This document shows positions 43,040 to 52,313 of a DNA stretch of 64,000 nucleotides, piece by piece (the first letter of the stretch is position 1; each line of letters opens with the position of its first letter). The notes below the pieces were generated by a model. It did not search any database, had not been told where the DNA came from, and saw only the letters and a list, made by a program, of their open reading frames with translations. The stretch comes from Clostridium_AD sp937920395 (GTDB lineage: Bacteria; Bacillota; Clostridia; Clostridiales; Clostridiaceae): NCBI GenBank assembly GCA_052274345.1, contig DAVZGP010000004.1, forward strand, positions 73,298-137,297, read 5' to 3'. Position numbers and translations under genes: made by a program.

Positions 43040-43867
43040 TCACTCTTTTAATATATAATTGTTTATAGCATACGCTATTCCAGACTCATTATTAGATTTA
43101 GTTATATATTTTGCCGCAAGTTTTATATCCTCTACGGCATTTTCCATAGCTATAGGCATTCCCGCACATTTAAACATTTCCATGTCATTGTAATTATCTC
43201 CAAAAACTATAATTTCATCTAACCCTACATTTAATTTTTTTGACAATATTTCTAAAGCATTTCCTTTAGAAATATCTGATGCCATAATATCTAAAAGCCC
43301 TTTTGCCGAACTCACTACCGTAAGATTATCATATTTTGAAAAATGTTTTTCGAGTAATATGATCTCCTCGTGTTTTTCACAAACTAACAAAACTTTAAAA
43401 GCATCTATATCATTAATATTTTCCATTGTTTTATCATCTATATATTTTATAGGTATCTGTTCATCTTTTAATAAAAACTTATTACGGTCTTCATATCTTT
43501 TACCTACTGAATTATTTTTAGTGGTATATACAATATCTGCAGTGTATATAATAAACTCTATTTTATTATTACTACAGTAAGTTGTAACCTCTTTTACTGC
43601 AATTTTATCCATTAACTTCGAATAAAGAACTTCGCCTGTTTTAATATTCCTAACGAGTCCCCCATTACAAGATATAACAGGTCCTTTTAACCCCAACTGC
43701 TTTATATAAACCTTCACCATAAGATCCAATCTTCCTGATGCAATAATTACTTCTACACCCATCTTTTGAAGCTTTTTTAGTGCAACCTCATTATCCTTTG
43801 ATATAGCATTATCTGAATTTAATAATGTTCCATCCATATCACATACACACCATTTATATTTAATCAT
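43040..43867 (-). CDS. HAD-superfamily phosphatase, Cof-type (IIB)
   Basis: 275 residues. The nucleophile motif is CDMDGTLLNSDN (residues 9-20), motif II is ASGR (near 57), and motif III/IV are in KGNALEILSKKLN and IIVFGDNYNDMEMF. The cap belongs to type IIB, as in Cof and YwpJ proteins that act on phosphorylated sugars, FMN or pyrimidine intermediates. Substrate is not predictable. Monocistronic; AAGGAG precedes the ATG. Confidence 0.92.
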   Translation of the reverse strand: MIKYKWCVCDMDGTLLNSDNAISKDNEVALKKLQKMGVEVIIASGRLDLMVKVYIKQLGLKGPVISCNGGLVRNIKTGEVLYSKLMDKIAVKEVTTYCSNNKIEFIIYTADIVYTTKNNSVGKRYEDRNKFLLKDEQIPIKYIDDKTMENINDIDAFKVLLVCEKHEEIILLEKHFSKYDNLTVVSSAKGLLDIMASDISKGNALEILSKKLNVGLDEIIVFGDNYNDMEMFKCAGMPIAMENAVEDIKLAAKYITKSNNESGIAYAINNYILKE

Positions 43868-44000
43868 ATATACTTTCTCCTTTAGTAACTTGCTTTATTT
43901 AAATGATATAAAAAATCATATTATATCTAATTATCTACCTTTATAGATTTAATTTCAACCTTAATTTTTATGTACAAAAATTAGTATACTTATATAATAA

Positions 44001-44055
44001 AACAAAAGCCTCCAATTGCAATCCTAACTTATCATTAGATTTACAATTGAGAGCT
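44001..44055 (-). terminator. Hairpin terminator after the decayed lyase gene
   Basis: AGCTCTCAATTGTAA pairs imperfectly with TTGCAATTGGAGGCT (minus strand) and TTTTGTTT follows. Confidence 0.65.
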
Positions 44056-44067
44056 ATTTTTTATATA

Positions 44068-44599
44068 TTAATAAACAAGATTAGATTCAAGTATGTCTTC
44101 AATATATTTCTTTTGAACATCATTAAGTTCAGAAAATGGCTTTCTTAATACTCCAGCATCAATTCCACGAAGAGTAAGAATATACTTTATTGCTGGTATT
44201 AATCCTACACTACATAATGCCTCCATTATATTATTTGCTTTAACTTGAAGATTTCTTGCCTCCTCATGATTTAATGATTCAAATGCTTCTTTTATCTTTT
44301 TATAATGTGGATACATAAAATTAAATGTACTTCCTATTGCTCCATCTGCACCCATAGCAAGACCTGCCACCAAAATTTCATCAAATCCATTATACATATA
44401 AAGAGAATTTTTTAAATTTTTTATTCTCTCGAGTTGATATAAATTAAGATATGTATGTTTTACTCCTGCAATTGCAGGACTTTTGAATATTTCTTTCCAT
44501 AAGTTTTAGTAAAACTTTATCATTTATTCTGTTCTCCTTATCAAAAGGAGTCACTGATGCCGCAAATATTCCTTTCATATCTATCGTCAAACCATTCAT
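44068..44599 (-). pseudogene. Internally deleted N-acetylneuraminate lyase-like (DapA family) gene
   Basis: From an ATG at 44599 with AGGAGA upstream the frame encodes about 40 residues beginning MNGLTIDMKGIFAASVTPFD, a typical DapA/NanA N terminus, before running into a stop in another frame. From about 44475 a shifted frame continues with SPAIAGVKHTYLNLYQLERI and then FDEILVAGLAMGADGAIGS to the stop at 44068, the C-terminal third of a sialate lyase. Roughly 110 central residues (about 340 bases), including the Schiff-base lysine region partly, are missing. The junction lies at a 14-bp palindrome CCTGCAATTGCAGG (44465-44478). The 109-residue C-terminal piece alone could still be read as an ORF but would not be active. 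Confidence 0.82.
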
Positions 44600-44690
44600 A
44601 TGATCATCTCCTGTTATTCAGTTCATTAATTTCATGTAAATCAAAGTCTTTTATTTACATACTCAAGAACAATTTTTATTAGTTTTTTAT

Positions 44691-44721
44691 AAAAAAAGGA
44701 TGCCTTTATGACATCCTTTTC
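44691..44721 (-). terminator. Terminator of clpB
   Basis: AAAAGGATGTC pairs with GCATCCTTTT (minus strand), followed by seven T. Confidence 0.88.
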
Positions 44722-44742
44722 CCAACCTATTTTAAATTAATA

Positions 44743-47355
44743 CTATTTTATAGAGTTACTTATTTTTTCTATAACAATTTGATCATCTTTAGCATCAACA
44801 CCAATGACTGAACCGTCATTTATGTCTCCTTTAATAATCTTTTTAGAAATAGATGTTTCCAAAACATTTTCAATATATCTCTTGAGTGGTCGTGCTCCAT
44901 AAACTGGATCATATCCTTCATCTGCCATAAGCTTCTTAGCCTCTGTCGTAACTTTCATAGTTATATTCTTATCCTTAAGCCTATTTTGAATATCTGCAAG
45001 GAATATATCAACTATCCCTTCTATTTCCTTTGTTTCTAAAGGTTTAAATAATATGATATCATCCAACCTATTTAAAAATTCCGGTTTAAATTTAGCCTTG
45101 AGCTCACTCATAACTTTATCACGAATACTCTTCTCAATGCCACCACTTTCTTTATTTTCTAAAAGATAATCGCTCCCGATATTTGAAGTCATGATTATTA
45201 TACAATTTTTAAAATCAACTACCTTGCCTTGATTATCAGTTAAACGACCATCATCTAATATTTGAAGGAAGATATTAAATACATCCTCATGTGCTTTTTC
45301 TATTTCATCAAATAATATTACACTATAAGGTTTTCTCCTAACAGCTTCAGTAAGTTGTCCACCCTCTTCATAACCTACATAACCAGGTGGAGCTCCTATA
45401 AGTCTTGATACAGAATACTTTTCCATGTATTCTGACATATCTATCCTTATTATATTATCTTTACTTTCAAATAATACCATAGCTAAAGTTTTAGCAAGCT
45501 CTGTTTTACCAACCCCAGTAGGTCCAAGAAATATGAATGAACCAATAGGTCTCTTAGGATCTTTAAGTCCTGCTCTTGCTCTTATTACAGCATTTGAAAC
45601 AGCAGTTACTGCTTCTTTTTGACCAATCACTCTCTTCGATAATTCATCTTCAAGCCTTAAGAGCTTTTGCCTTTCGCCTTCTTCTAGATTTGTTACAGGT
45701 ATACCCGTCCACTTTGACACTATCTGTGCTATTTCCTTTTCAGTTACCTCTTCTTTAAGCATAGACGTTTCATTATTATTATGGATTGCTCCTTCTTTTT
45801 CTTTTATCTGAGCCTCTAGTTTTGGAATTACTCCATATTTAAGTTCTGCTACCTTATTTAAATCATACTCTCTTTCCGATTTTTCTATTTCGCCCCTTGA
45901 ATCATCTAACTTAGCTTTTAAATTTCTGATTTCAACTATCTTAGATTTTTCTTTCTCATATTTTGCTGTCATTTCATTGTCTTTATCTTTTAAATTGCTT
46001 AATTCTTTCTCAAGTGTAATAAGCCTTTTCTTTGATGCATCATCATTTTCTTTAGACAATGCCTTTTTCTCAATTTCTAATTGAAATACCTTTCGTTTAA
46101 GCATGTCCATCTCAGTTGGCATGCTATCTATATCAGTCCTTATCATAGCACATGCCTCATCTATAAGATCTATTGCTTTGTCTGGTAGAAATCTTTGTGT
46201 TATATATCTATCTGAAAGTTTTGCTGCAGCTACTATTGCTGAGTCATGGATTCTTATACCATGGTAAACCTCAAATTTTTCTTTAAGTCCTCTAAGGATT
46301 GACACAGTATCTTCCACTGTAGGTTCATCAATTGTTACTGGCTGAAATCTTCTCTCTAAAGCTTTATCTTTTTCTAAATATTTTCTATATTCATCAAAAG
46401 TAGTTGCTCCAATGCAATGAAGACTTCCTCTTGCAAGAAGTGGTTTTATCATGTTACCAGCATCCATAGAACCCTCTGATTTACCTGCACCAACAATATT
46501 ATGAATTTCATCTATAAATAAAATTATTTTTCCTTCACTAGTTTCTACTTCTTTAAGAACTGCTTTGAGTCTTTCCTCAAACTCACCTTTAAATTTAGCA
46601 CCTGCAATAAGAGCTCCCATGTCTAAAGAAAATATTATTTTATTCTTAAGACCTTCCGGTACATCTCCCTTTACAATTCGTTGAGCCAAGCCCTCAACTA
46701 TAGCAGTTTTACCAACTCCAGGCTCTCCTATAAGCACTGGGTTATTTTTAGTTCTTCTAGAAAGTATTCTTATAACTCTCCTAATTTCCTCATCACGTCC
46801 GATTACTGGATCTAATTTATGTTTTTTCGCTTGTTCTACAAGGTTTGAACCATATTTTACCAGTGCATCATAAGTACCTTCAGGGTCAACATTATCCACT
46901 CTTTGACTGCCTCTTACGGTAGAGAGTACACTTAAAAATGCATCTTTAGTTATATTGAATTTTTTTAATATGTCTGCAATCTCTTTAGTTTTTACATCCA
47001 TAAGTCCAAGCATAACGTGTTCAACACTTATAAATGAATCTTTAAATTTTTTAGCTTCAGCTTCAGCTTTCACAAAAACCTCATCAAGTCTTCTAGTAGC
47101 GTATACGGATCCACTATCAGCGCCACTACCAGTAACTTTGGGCATCCTTCCAAGTTCATTTTTAATATCGTAATTAAGCTTAGTTATATCCACTCCCATT
47201 TTACTAAATATATTAGGAATGAGTCCATCATCCTGAGCTATGAGTGCTGCAAATAAATGAATCGTATCTACCTGCTGATGATTATTTTTAACAGCTAATG
47301 ACTGTGCCTCATTTAATGATTGTTGAACCTTTACCGTTAATTTTTCTACATCCAT
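44743..47355 (-). CDS. clpB: ATP-dependent disaggregase ClpB
   Basis: 870 residues, standard for ClpB. The N domain (1-145) has LFAALIAQDDGLIP. NBD1 has Walker A GEPGVGKTAI and FIDEIHNIVG; a coiled-coil middle domain (about 410-525, rich in Lys/Glu) distinguishes ClpB from ClpC/ClpA; NBD2 has GPTGVGKTEL, ILFDEIEKAH and the sensor GARPLKRYIE. It rescues aggregated proteins with DnaK. It follows a 100-residue gene by 53 bases. I see no CIRCE or CtsR box in the 250 bases upstream of that gene. GGGAGG precedes the ATG. Confidence 0.96.
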   Translation of the reverse strand: MDVEKLTVKVQQSLNEAQSLAVKNNHQQVDTIHLFAALIAQDDGLIPNIFSKMGVDITKLNYDIKNELGRMPKVTGSGADSGSVYATRRLDEVFVKAEAEAKKFKDSFISVEHVMLGLMDVKTKEIADILKKFNITKDAFLSVLSTVRGSQRVDNVDPEGTYDALVKYGSNLVEQAKKHKLDPVIGRDEEIRRVIRILSRRTKNNPVLIGEPGVGKTAIVEGLAQRIVKGDVPEGLKNKIIFSLDMGALIAGAKFKGEFEERLKAVLKEVETSEGKIILFIDEIHNIVGAGKSEGSMDAGNMIKPLLARGSLHCIGATTFDEYRKYLEKDKALERRFQPVTIDEPTVEDTVSILRGLKEKFEVYHGIRIHDSAIVAAAKLSDRYITQRFLPDKAIDLIDEACAMIRTDIDSMPTEMDMLKRKVFQLEIEKKALSKENDDASKKRLITLEKELSNLKDKDNEMTAKYEKEKSKIVEIRNLKAKLDDSRGEIEKSEREYDLNKVAELKYGVIPKLEAQIKEKEGAIHNNNETSMLKEEVTEKEIAQIVSKWTGIPVTNLEEGERQKLLRLEDELSKRVIGQKEAVTAVSNAVIRARAGLKDPKRPIGSFIFLGPTGVGKTELAKTLAMVLFESKDNIIRIDMSEYMEKYSVSRLIGAPPGYVGYEEGGQLTEAVRRKPYSVILFDEIEKAHEDVFNIFLQILDDGRLTDNQGKVVDFKNCIIIMTSNIGSDYLLENKESGGIEKSIRDKVMSELKAKFKPEFLNRLDDIILFKPLETKEIEGIVDIFLADIQNRLKDKNITMKVTTEAKKLMADEGYDPVYGARPLKRYIENVLETSISKKIIKGDINDGSVIGVDAKDDQIVIEKISNSIK

Positions 47356-47408
47356 GTATATAATCCTCCCTTTTTTATTTAATTATTATCGTATTATAGA
47401 ATTTTATA

Positions 47409-47711
47409 TTATTTAAGCACTGCTTGTGTTATCTTAATAAGTTGTTCTTTGCTTAGTGCTTCAAGATACCTTTGACGTTCCGAAAATGTACACTCCTCTA
47501 GAAGCTTTCTTTCTCTGCGAGTTTCTATATAAATACCTGAAACCATCAGGTCTTTACTATTTGAATCCATATAATGTCTTCTCCATATATTGTAATATTT
47601 AATTGAAGTACCCTCACTATAGCCTTTATTTATTAATTTCATAATACCTGTTTTTCTATCTTGTTTCTCAAAGCATTCACAAAGTTTATATATTTTCTGA
47701 AGCATTATCAT
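47409..47711 (-). CDS. Uncharacterised 100-residue protein upstream of clpB
   Basis: 100 residues, basic and soluble, mostly helical (KLCECFEKQDRKTGIMKLIN, ETRRERKLLEEC, ALSKEQLIKITQAVL). I do not recognise the family. The helical pattern with a YYNIWRRHYMDS segment might be a DNA-binding or adaptor protein, but no clear HTH can be claimed. It has GGAAGG 9 bases before the ATG and lies 53 bases upstream of clpB in the same direction, with no terminator between, so it likely shares the transcript. Confidence 0.7.
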   Translation of the reverse strand: MIMLQKIYKLCECFEKQDRKTGIMKLINKGYSEGTSIKYYNIWRRHYMDSNSKDLMVSGIYIETRRERKLLEECTFSERQRYLEALSKEQLIKITQAVLK

Positions 47712-47874
47712 CGTTATTTTCCTTCCTTCTTAAGCATCCAGGAAACATATAAATAAAAGTTGCTCGTTTATTTTATCCATCCATGCACGATTTCTATTCA
47801 TCTTATATTATACCATAATTTAGCTTAAATAGCTGTTATTTGTATACAATAGACTAAATTGTTTGACAATATAT

Positions 47875-47916
47875 AAAAGAAAACACAATTTTCTAAAAAA
47901 ACTGTGCTTTCTTTTA
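47875..47916 (-). terminator. Terminator of the old-yellow-enzyme gene
   Basis: AAAAGAAAGCACAGTTTT pairs with AAAATTGTGTTTTCTTTT. The symmetrical ends could stop either strand. Confidence 0.8.
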
Positions 47917-47963
47917 TATCATGTAAATATATGGTTTATTATTGTTTTTTTATTTTAATATTT

Positions 47964-48956
47964 CTATTTAAAACTATTTATAGCCTTTTCTGCCCACTTA
48001 GAATCTTTATATATAGCTCTACCTACTCCAATAAGATCAGCTTTTCCAGAAGACAAAAGTCTTTCAGCAGCCTCTGCCTTTGTAATTCCGCCAGTAAGCA
48101 AAACTGGGATAGACACAGCCTCCTTTATAGCCTTGCTTAAAGGTGAAAAATACCCTTGGCTAGTGTTACCTGGAATTATAAATCTACAAAAGCCTCCAGA
48201 AATATCAAGAATATCTATACCCGCCTTCTCAAAAGATACTGCTGCAATTTTACTATCTCCAATTGTAATACCGCCCTCCATATTATCACTAGCACCAAGC
48301 CTTAAAAGTATAGGAAAATCCTCACCAACAACATCACGTACAGCTTTAATAATATCTAAATGTATTTTAATTCTAGAAAGCAAATCTCCGCCATATTCAT
48401 CATTTCTCTTGTTAGTCAAAGGCGAAAAAAACTGATTTAGAAGATATCCATGAGCAGAATGAATTTCTACACCATCAAATCCAGCTTCTTTAACACGCCT
48501 TGCAGCATTTCTGAATTCTAAAATTATATTTTTAATTTCCTTTATTGAAAGTTCATCTGGTACAATACTTGAATTTGGATTTATAATAGCTGTTGGACCT
48601 ACTGGGTTAAGCCCTGTGATTTCTTTACTTGTTGAACTTCCAGCATGATTTATTTGCATTACTGTTTTAGATCCATTTTTATGAATAGTGTCAGATAATT
48701 TTTTTAAACCTGCAACGTTATTATCCTGTGCAATAGAAAGTTGTTTTTCACTAGCCTTTCCAGCCAGTGTAATAAAACTGTGTTCTATAATAATAAGTGA
48801 GATATACCCACCCTTAGATTTTTCATCATAATAATCTAACATAGCTTTGCTTACCATACCATTCTGATCTGATTTTGACGTAGCCATTGGTGGCATAACC
48901 AATCTGTTGTTTAAAGTTAATTTGCAATTTTCTAAAGTTTTAAGTAAAAAAGACAT
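47964..48956 (-). CDS. NADH:flavin oxidoreductase (old yellow enzyme family)
   Basis: 330 residues forming a single TIM barrel with FMN. The N terminus NRLVMPPMATSKSDQNGM and the conserved GFDGVEIHSAHGYLLNQF segment (near residues 155-175, His pair contacting substrate) plus RKNDEYGGDL-type NKRNDEYGGDLLSR are visible. No iron-sulphur Cys cluster follows, so it is the short OYE form that reduces activated C=C bonds rather than a 2,4-dienoyl-CoA reductase fusion. It lies near the TRAP transporter genes but has its own terminator; association is uncertain. Confidence 0.9.
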   Translation of the reverse strand: MSFLLKTLENCKLTLNNRLVMPPMATSKSDQNGMVSKAMLDYYDEKSKGGYISLIIIEHSFITLAGKASEKQLSIAQDNNVAGLKKLSDTIHKNGSKTVMQINHAGSSTSKEITGLNPVGPTAIINPNSSIVPDELSIKEIKNIILEFRNAARRVKEAGFDGVEIHSAHGYLLNQFFSPLTNKRNDEYGGDLLSRIKIHLDIIKAVRDVVGEDFPILLRLGASDNMEGGITIGDSKIAAVSFEKAGIDILDISGGFCRFIIPGNTSQGYFSPLSKAIKEAVSIPVLLTGGITKAEAAERLLSSGKADLIGVGRAIYKDSKWAEKAINSFK

Positions 48957-49095
48957 TTAATGACCTCCATATAGTTAATTATTTTTTTATTACATTGTAT
49001 TTTCCTATAGTATAATCTTTATCACCCTTAAATTCTATATTACCTTTCAAAGTTACTAATTCATTCACATATCTATAAACTATTCTTAGGGTAGC

Positions 49096-49148
49096 AAAAA
49101 ACATATAATCCCTATAGTTACTTATATCTAAGTTACTACAGGGATTAT
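49096..49148 (-). terminator. Terminator after the TRAP transporter genes
   Basis: ATAATCCCTGTAGTAACTTA pairs imperfectly with its complement ending AGGGATTAT (minus strand); ATGTTTTTTG follows. It separates dctM from the old-yellow-enzyme gene. Confidence 0.85.
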
Positions 49149-49195
49149 ATTAATTTATCATAATTACAATATTAAGCTCACTTTTTTATCATTAA

Positions 49196-50488
49196 TTATG
49201 AAAACATATGAGGAAGCATTAGTGACAATCCTGGAACAAAAGTCAAAACTAATAGAACTGCTACCATTACGCCATAGAATGGAAATAATGCTTTTGTAAC
49301 TTTCTCTATTGATATGTTTCCGATAGAGCAACCTACAAATAATGTTGAACCAACTGGTGGTGTAAGTAAACCTATACCAAGATTTAACATTAATACAATT
49401 CCAAATTGAATTGGATCCATGCCGAATTGTATTACTACTGGCAATAATATTGGTGTGGCAATAAGAATTAATGGAGCCATATCCATTATGCATCCAAGGA
49501 AAAGTAATATAAGATTTATAAGTAAAAATATTAATATTCTATTATCTGTTATTGATATTAATCCATTTGTTACAAGTGCTGGTAATTGAACCATTGCTAT
49601 CATCCAACCAAAAGCTGCTGATGCTGCTATTAGACCCATAACCATTCCAATAGTGTTCAATGACTTTCTAAGTATAGCACCCATCCTAGATAGTGGTACA
49701 TCTTTATATACAAAGAAAGTGATGATAAACGCATAAACTGTTGCAAGTGCTGCTGATTCTGTAGCAGTACAAATACCTGACATAATACCACCCATAATAA
49801 TTACTGCTGTGAATAATCCAAGAATACCATCTTTTAACATATATAGTTTTTGTTTAAAAGGTATTTTTGCACTTACAGGGTATTTTCTTTTTACAGCCAT
49901 AAAATAACTGAACACCATTACTGACGCTCCTAGTAAAACTCCTGGTACAATACCAGCTAAGAATAAACTACTAATAGATATTCCACCAGCTGCTAGTGAA
50001 AAAAGAATCAAATTATGACTTGGAGGTACAAGTACTCCTTGAGTCGCTGATGCTACGGTTACACAAACTGCAAAGTCTTTATCGTAACCTTCTTTTTCCA
50101 TCATAGGAATCATAATAGATCCAATGGATGTTGTATCTGCTACTGAGGAACCAGAAAGTCCTCCAAAGAATAAGCAAGCAAGAACATCAACCATAGCTAG
50201 TCCGCCTCTTATCCTTCCAACTATTACTCTTGAAAAGTTAACTAGCCGAGTCGAGATACCCCCTTGCCCCATAATCTCGCCTGCAAGTATAAAGAAAGGA
50301 ATAGTAATTAAAGAAAAAGAACTAATTCCTTTTGCTATTTGCTGTGCAACTGCCATTAATGGGACTTGCAAATATAATGCTGTTGCAACAGCTGATAATC
50401 CTAATGAGAAAGTTATTGGTACTTTTGCTAAAAGTAATCCGAAGAATACTCCGAGTAAAATAAAAATCGCTATTGTGTTAGTATCCAT
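49196..50488 (-). CDS. dctM: TRAP transporter large permease (DctM)
   Basis: 430 residues with about twelve hydrophobic helices. Family features are FFILAGEIMGQGGISTRLV (near 65-80), the GPSSVADTTSIGSIMIP-like SGSSVADTTSIGSIMIP, and LVPPSHNLILFSL near 155. It is the main channel of a Na+-driven TRAP system, working with DctQ and DctP. It is the third gene of the transporter operon, 50 bases after dctQ. In this locus the likely cargo is galacturonate, glucuronate or an oligo-uronate, inferred from neighbouring catabolic genes. Confidence 0.93.
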   Translation of the reverse strand: MDTNTIAIFILLGVFFGLLLAKVPITFSLGLSAVATALYLQVPLMAVAQQIAKGISSFSLITIPFFILAGEIMGQGGISTRLVNFSRVIVGRIRGGLAMVDVLACLFFGGLSGSSVADTTSIGSIMIPMMEKEGYDKDFAVCVTVASATQGVLVPPSHNLILFSLAAGGISISSLFLAGIVPGVLLGASVMVFSYFMAVKRKYPVSAKIPFKQKLYMLKDGILGLFTAVIIMGGIMSGICTATESAALATVYAFIITFFVYKDVPLSRMGAILRKSLNTIGMVMGLIAASAAFGWMIAMVQLPALVTNGLISITDNRILIFLLINLILLFLGCIMDMAPLILIATPILLPVVIQFGMDPIQFGIVLMLNLGIGLLTPPVGSTLFVGCSIGNISIEKVTKALFPFYGVMVAVLLVLTFVPGLSLMLPHMFS

Positions 50489-50538
50489 AATTTACCTCCA
50501 TTTTAATTTCCGCTAATTAAATTTAATTTTAACCAAAC

Positions 50539-51024
50539 CTAATTTTGTTTATCTAAAATTAAATCTAAAATTCTTATAATTGTGTAGATAATAATCATTA
50601 CTCCGCAAACCGGTAAAACCGCATATAAAACACCTGATGGAAGTTGAGTTGCAGGAAGTGTTGAGCTCATTGTATCTGCACTTAATTGTTTACCATAAAT
50701 AAATATAATGATTCCGAAAAGCATTACTGCTAATTCATCGAAGTAAAATATTATTTTTTGTGCTTTTTTAGGAAATAAATTAACTACTGCACTAATGCTC
50801 AAATGTGTACCTTTTTTTACGCCAATAGCTGTAGCTATAAATCCTAGCCATATCATTAATATTACACAAGTTTCTTCAGACCACCGAGGTGTAAATCCAA
50901 GTATATACCTAGTAAACACCTGGTAGAAAACTATACAAACCATAATTACTAAGGTTGTCATACATAAGTATTCTATAGCACTATCTATTTTATTAAGTAT
51001 CTTTTTAATTGTATTCAATTGCAT
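50539..51024 (-). CDS. dctQ: TRAP transporter small permease (DctQ)
   Basis: 161 residues with four helices, the standard DctQ topology. The motif GFTPRWSEETCVILMIWLGF (near residues 45-65) is family-typical. It bridges the binding protein and DctM. It lies between dctP and dctM; a stem-loop without T run sits between dctP and this gene, which would lower its expression relative to the binding protein. AAGGAGTG precedes the ATG. Confidence 0.92.
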   Translation of the reverse strand: MQLNTIKKILNKIDSAIEYLCMTTLVIMVCIVFYQVFTRYILGFTPRWSEETCVILMIWLGFIATAIGVKKGTHLSISAVVNLFPKKAQKIIFYFDELAVMLFGIIIFIYGKQLSADTMSSTLPATQLPSGVLYAVLPVCGVMIIIYTIIRILDLILDKQN

Positions 51025-51050
51025 TTCACTCCTTTATTTTATAAAGTGAA

Positions 51051-51094
51051 GGAACCTGCTTTATCTGTCCAACTTCCTTAATAAAGCAGATTCC
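51051..51094 (-). promoter_or_regulatory. Stabilising stem-loop between dctP and dctQ
   Basis: GGAATCTGCTTTAT pairs with ATAAAGCAGGTTCC across a 16-base loop. No T run follows on the minus strand, so it is more likely a stability or partial attenuation hairpin that keeps dctP mRNA in excess than a terminator. Confidence 0.7.
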
Positions 51095-51110
51095 CATGAT
51101 TAATTCTTAA

Positions 51111-52142
51111 TTATTTTGTAGCAAGTATTGCATCAATTGTTTCTTTCCATTCTGGATGTGCTGAATACATTGGTTTAACTGCTTTTTGGAATAATGCTTG
51201 TTGATCAGCAGTTAGTTTAGTAATTGTAACTCCACCTTTTTTAACTATTGTAGCTTGTGCTGCATCAGACTGTTTAAGCCATTCTGTTCTTTCTACATTT
51301 GCACCAACAACTGCTGCTGCTCTTACTATTTTTTGATCGCTTGCTGATATTTTGTCCCATGATATTTTACTAAATGCTATCATTTCTGGAACTCTTGTAT
51401 GTTCATCAATTGTGATATGTTTTGCTACTTGGTAATGATTCGATGATAGATAACTTGGCCAATTGTTTTCTGCTCCATCTACAACTCCAGTTTGTAATGC
51501 ACTATATACATCACCATAAGCCATTGGAGTAGCAGATGCGCCTAAATCTTTAACCATATCCATCATAGGTTTACTTTCTTGTACTCTAATCTTTAAGCCT
51601 TTTAAGTCAGTTGGAGTTTTTACATCTTTCTTTGTATTGTAGAAATTTCTTGCTCCAGAATCTACCCAACTAAGTCCTACGATTTTACTATCTGCTGCTA
51701 AACTAGCAAACATTTTCTCTCCTACTGGTCCTTCAAGAACTCTAAACATTTGATCTTTATCTTTATAAAGATATGGAAGAATTAAAGCACCTATTTGTTT
51801 ATTAAACTCAGCAAGTGGTGCAGCACCTATACGTATTGCATCAATCCCACCGAATTGAACTTGTTCTATAGTACTTTTTTCATCCCCAAGTTGTGATCCT
51901 AAAAATACTTTTATTTTTATTCTGCCATTTGTTTTGGCTTCTACCTCTTTAGCAAATGCTTGATCTCCTATTATTGTTGGATATCCAGCAGGTTGATTAT
52001 CTGATAATCTTAAAGTAACTGATTTAGTTGCTGTTTTAGCAGCACCCTTTGTAGCAGTTGATGTTTTGCTTCCACAACCAGCTAACATTCCTACAGTTAG
52101 TACAAGACATGAAAATATTGCGATAAATTTCTTTTTATTCAT
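51111..52142 (-). CDS. dctP: TRAP transporter substrate-binding lipoprotein (DctP)
   Basis: 343 residues. A lipoprotein signal peptide ends in LTVGMLAGCGSK, so Cys23 should be lipid-modified and the protein held outside the membrane. The DctP family signature includes LRLSDNQPAGYPTIIGDQAF and the substrate-binding arginine in GLKIRVQESKPMMDMV (near residue 175). NPxxY-like and AENNWPSY segments fit sugar-acid binders. It leads the dctPQM operon; a LacI-type half-palindrome lies about 90 bases upstream. Uronate binding is inferred from the locus. Confidence 0.93.
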   Translation of the reverse strand: MNKKKFIAIFSCLVLTVGMLAGCGSKTSTATKGAAKTATKSVTLRLSDNQPAGYPTIIGDQAFAKEVEAKTNGRIKIKVFLGSQLGDEKSTIEQVQFGGIDAIRIGAAPLAEFNKQIGALILPYLYKDKDQMFRVLEGPVGEKMFASLAADSKIVGLSWVDSGARNFYNTKKDVKTPTDLKGLKIRVQESKPMMDMVKDLGASATPMAYGDVYSALQTGVVDGAENNWPSYLSSNHYQVAKHITIDEHTRVPEMIAFSKISWDKISASDQKIVRAAAVVGANVERTEWLKQSDAAQATIVKKGGVTITKLTADQQALFQKAVKPMYSAHPEWKETIDAILATK

Positions 52143-52232
52143 TATTTTTGCCCCCCTAAGAATCTTTCTTGTTTATAATATTATAATACTATTTTATGAA
52201 ACCCTTTACTAGAAGAAAAACTTGCGATTATA

Positions 52233-52247
52233 TGTAATCGATTGTCA
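52233..52247 (-). promoter_or_regulatory. Candidate operator upstream of dctP
   Basis: TGTAATCGATTGTCA is an imperfect palindrome centred on CG, like the other sites in the locus (CCGTTAACGTTAACGG). It lies between the kdgF terminator and dctP. A LacI-family regulator (local or CcpA) is the probable binder. Confidence 0.5.
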
Positions 52248-52251
52248 TATT

Positions 52252-52299
52252 AAAAAATTCCCTCATCATCATATTAAAAATACATGATGATGAGGGAAT
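52252..52299 (-). terminator. Terminator after the kdgF-like gene
   Basis: ATTCCCTCATCATCAT pairs perfectly with ATGATGATGAGGGAAT and six T follow on the minus strand. It separates the kdgF-like gene from dctPQM. Confidence 0.92.
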
Positions 52300-52313
52300 A
52301 CATTATGTTTGAT

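Noticed and set aside
47356..47960. CIRCE or CtsR heat-shock operator for clpB
   Set aside because: No TTAGCACTC-N9-GAGTGCTAA or GGTCAAA tandem pattern could be found in this stretch.
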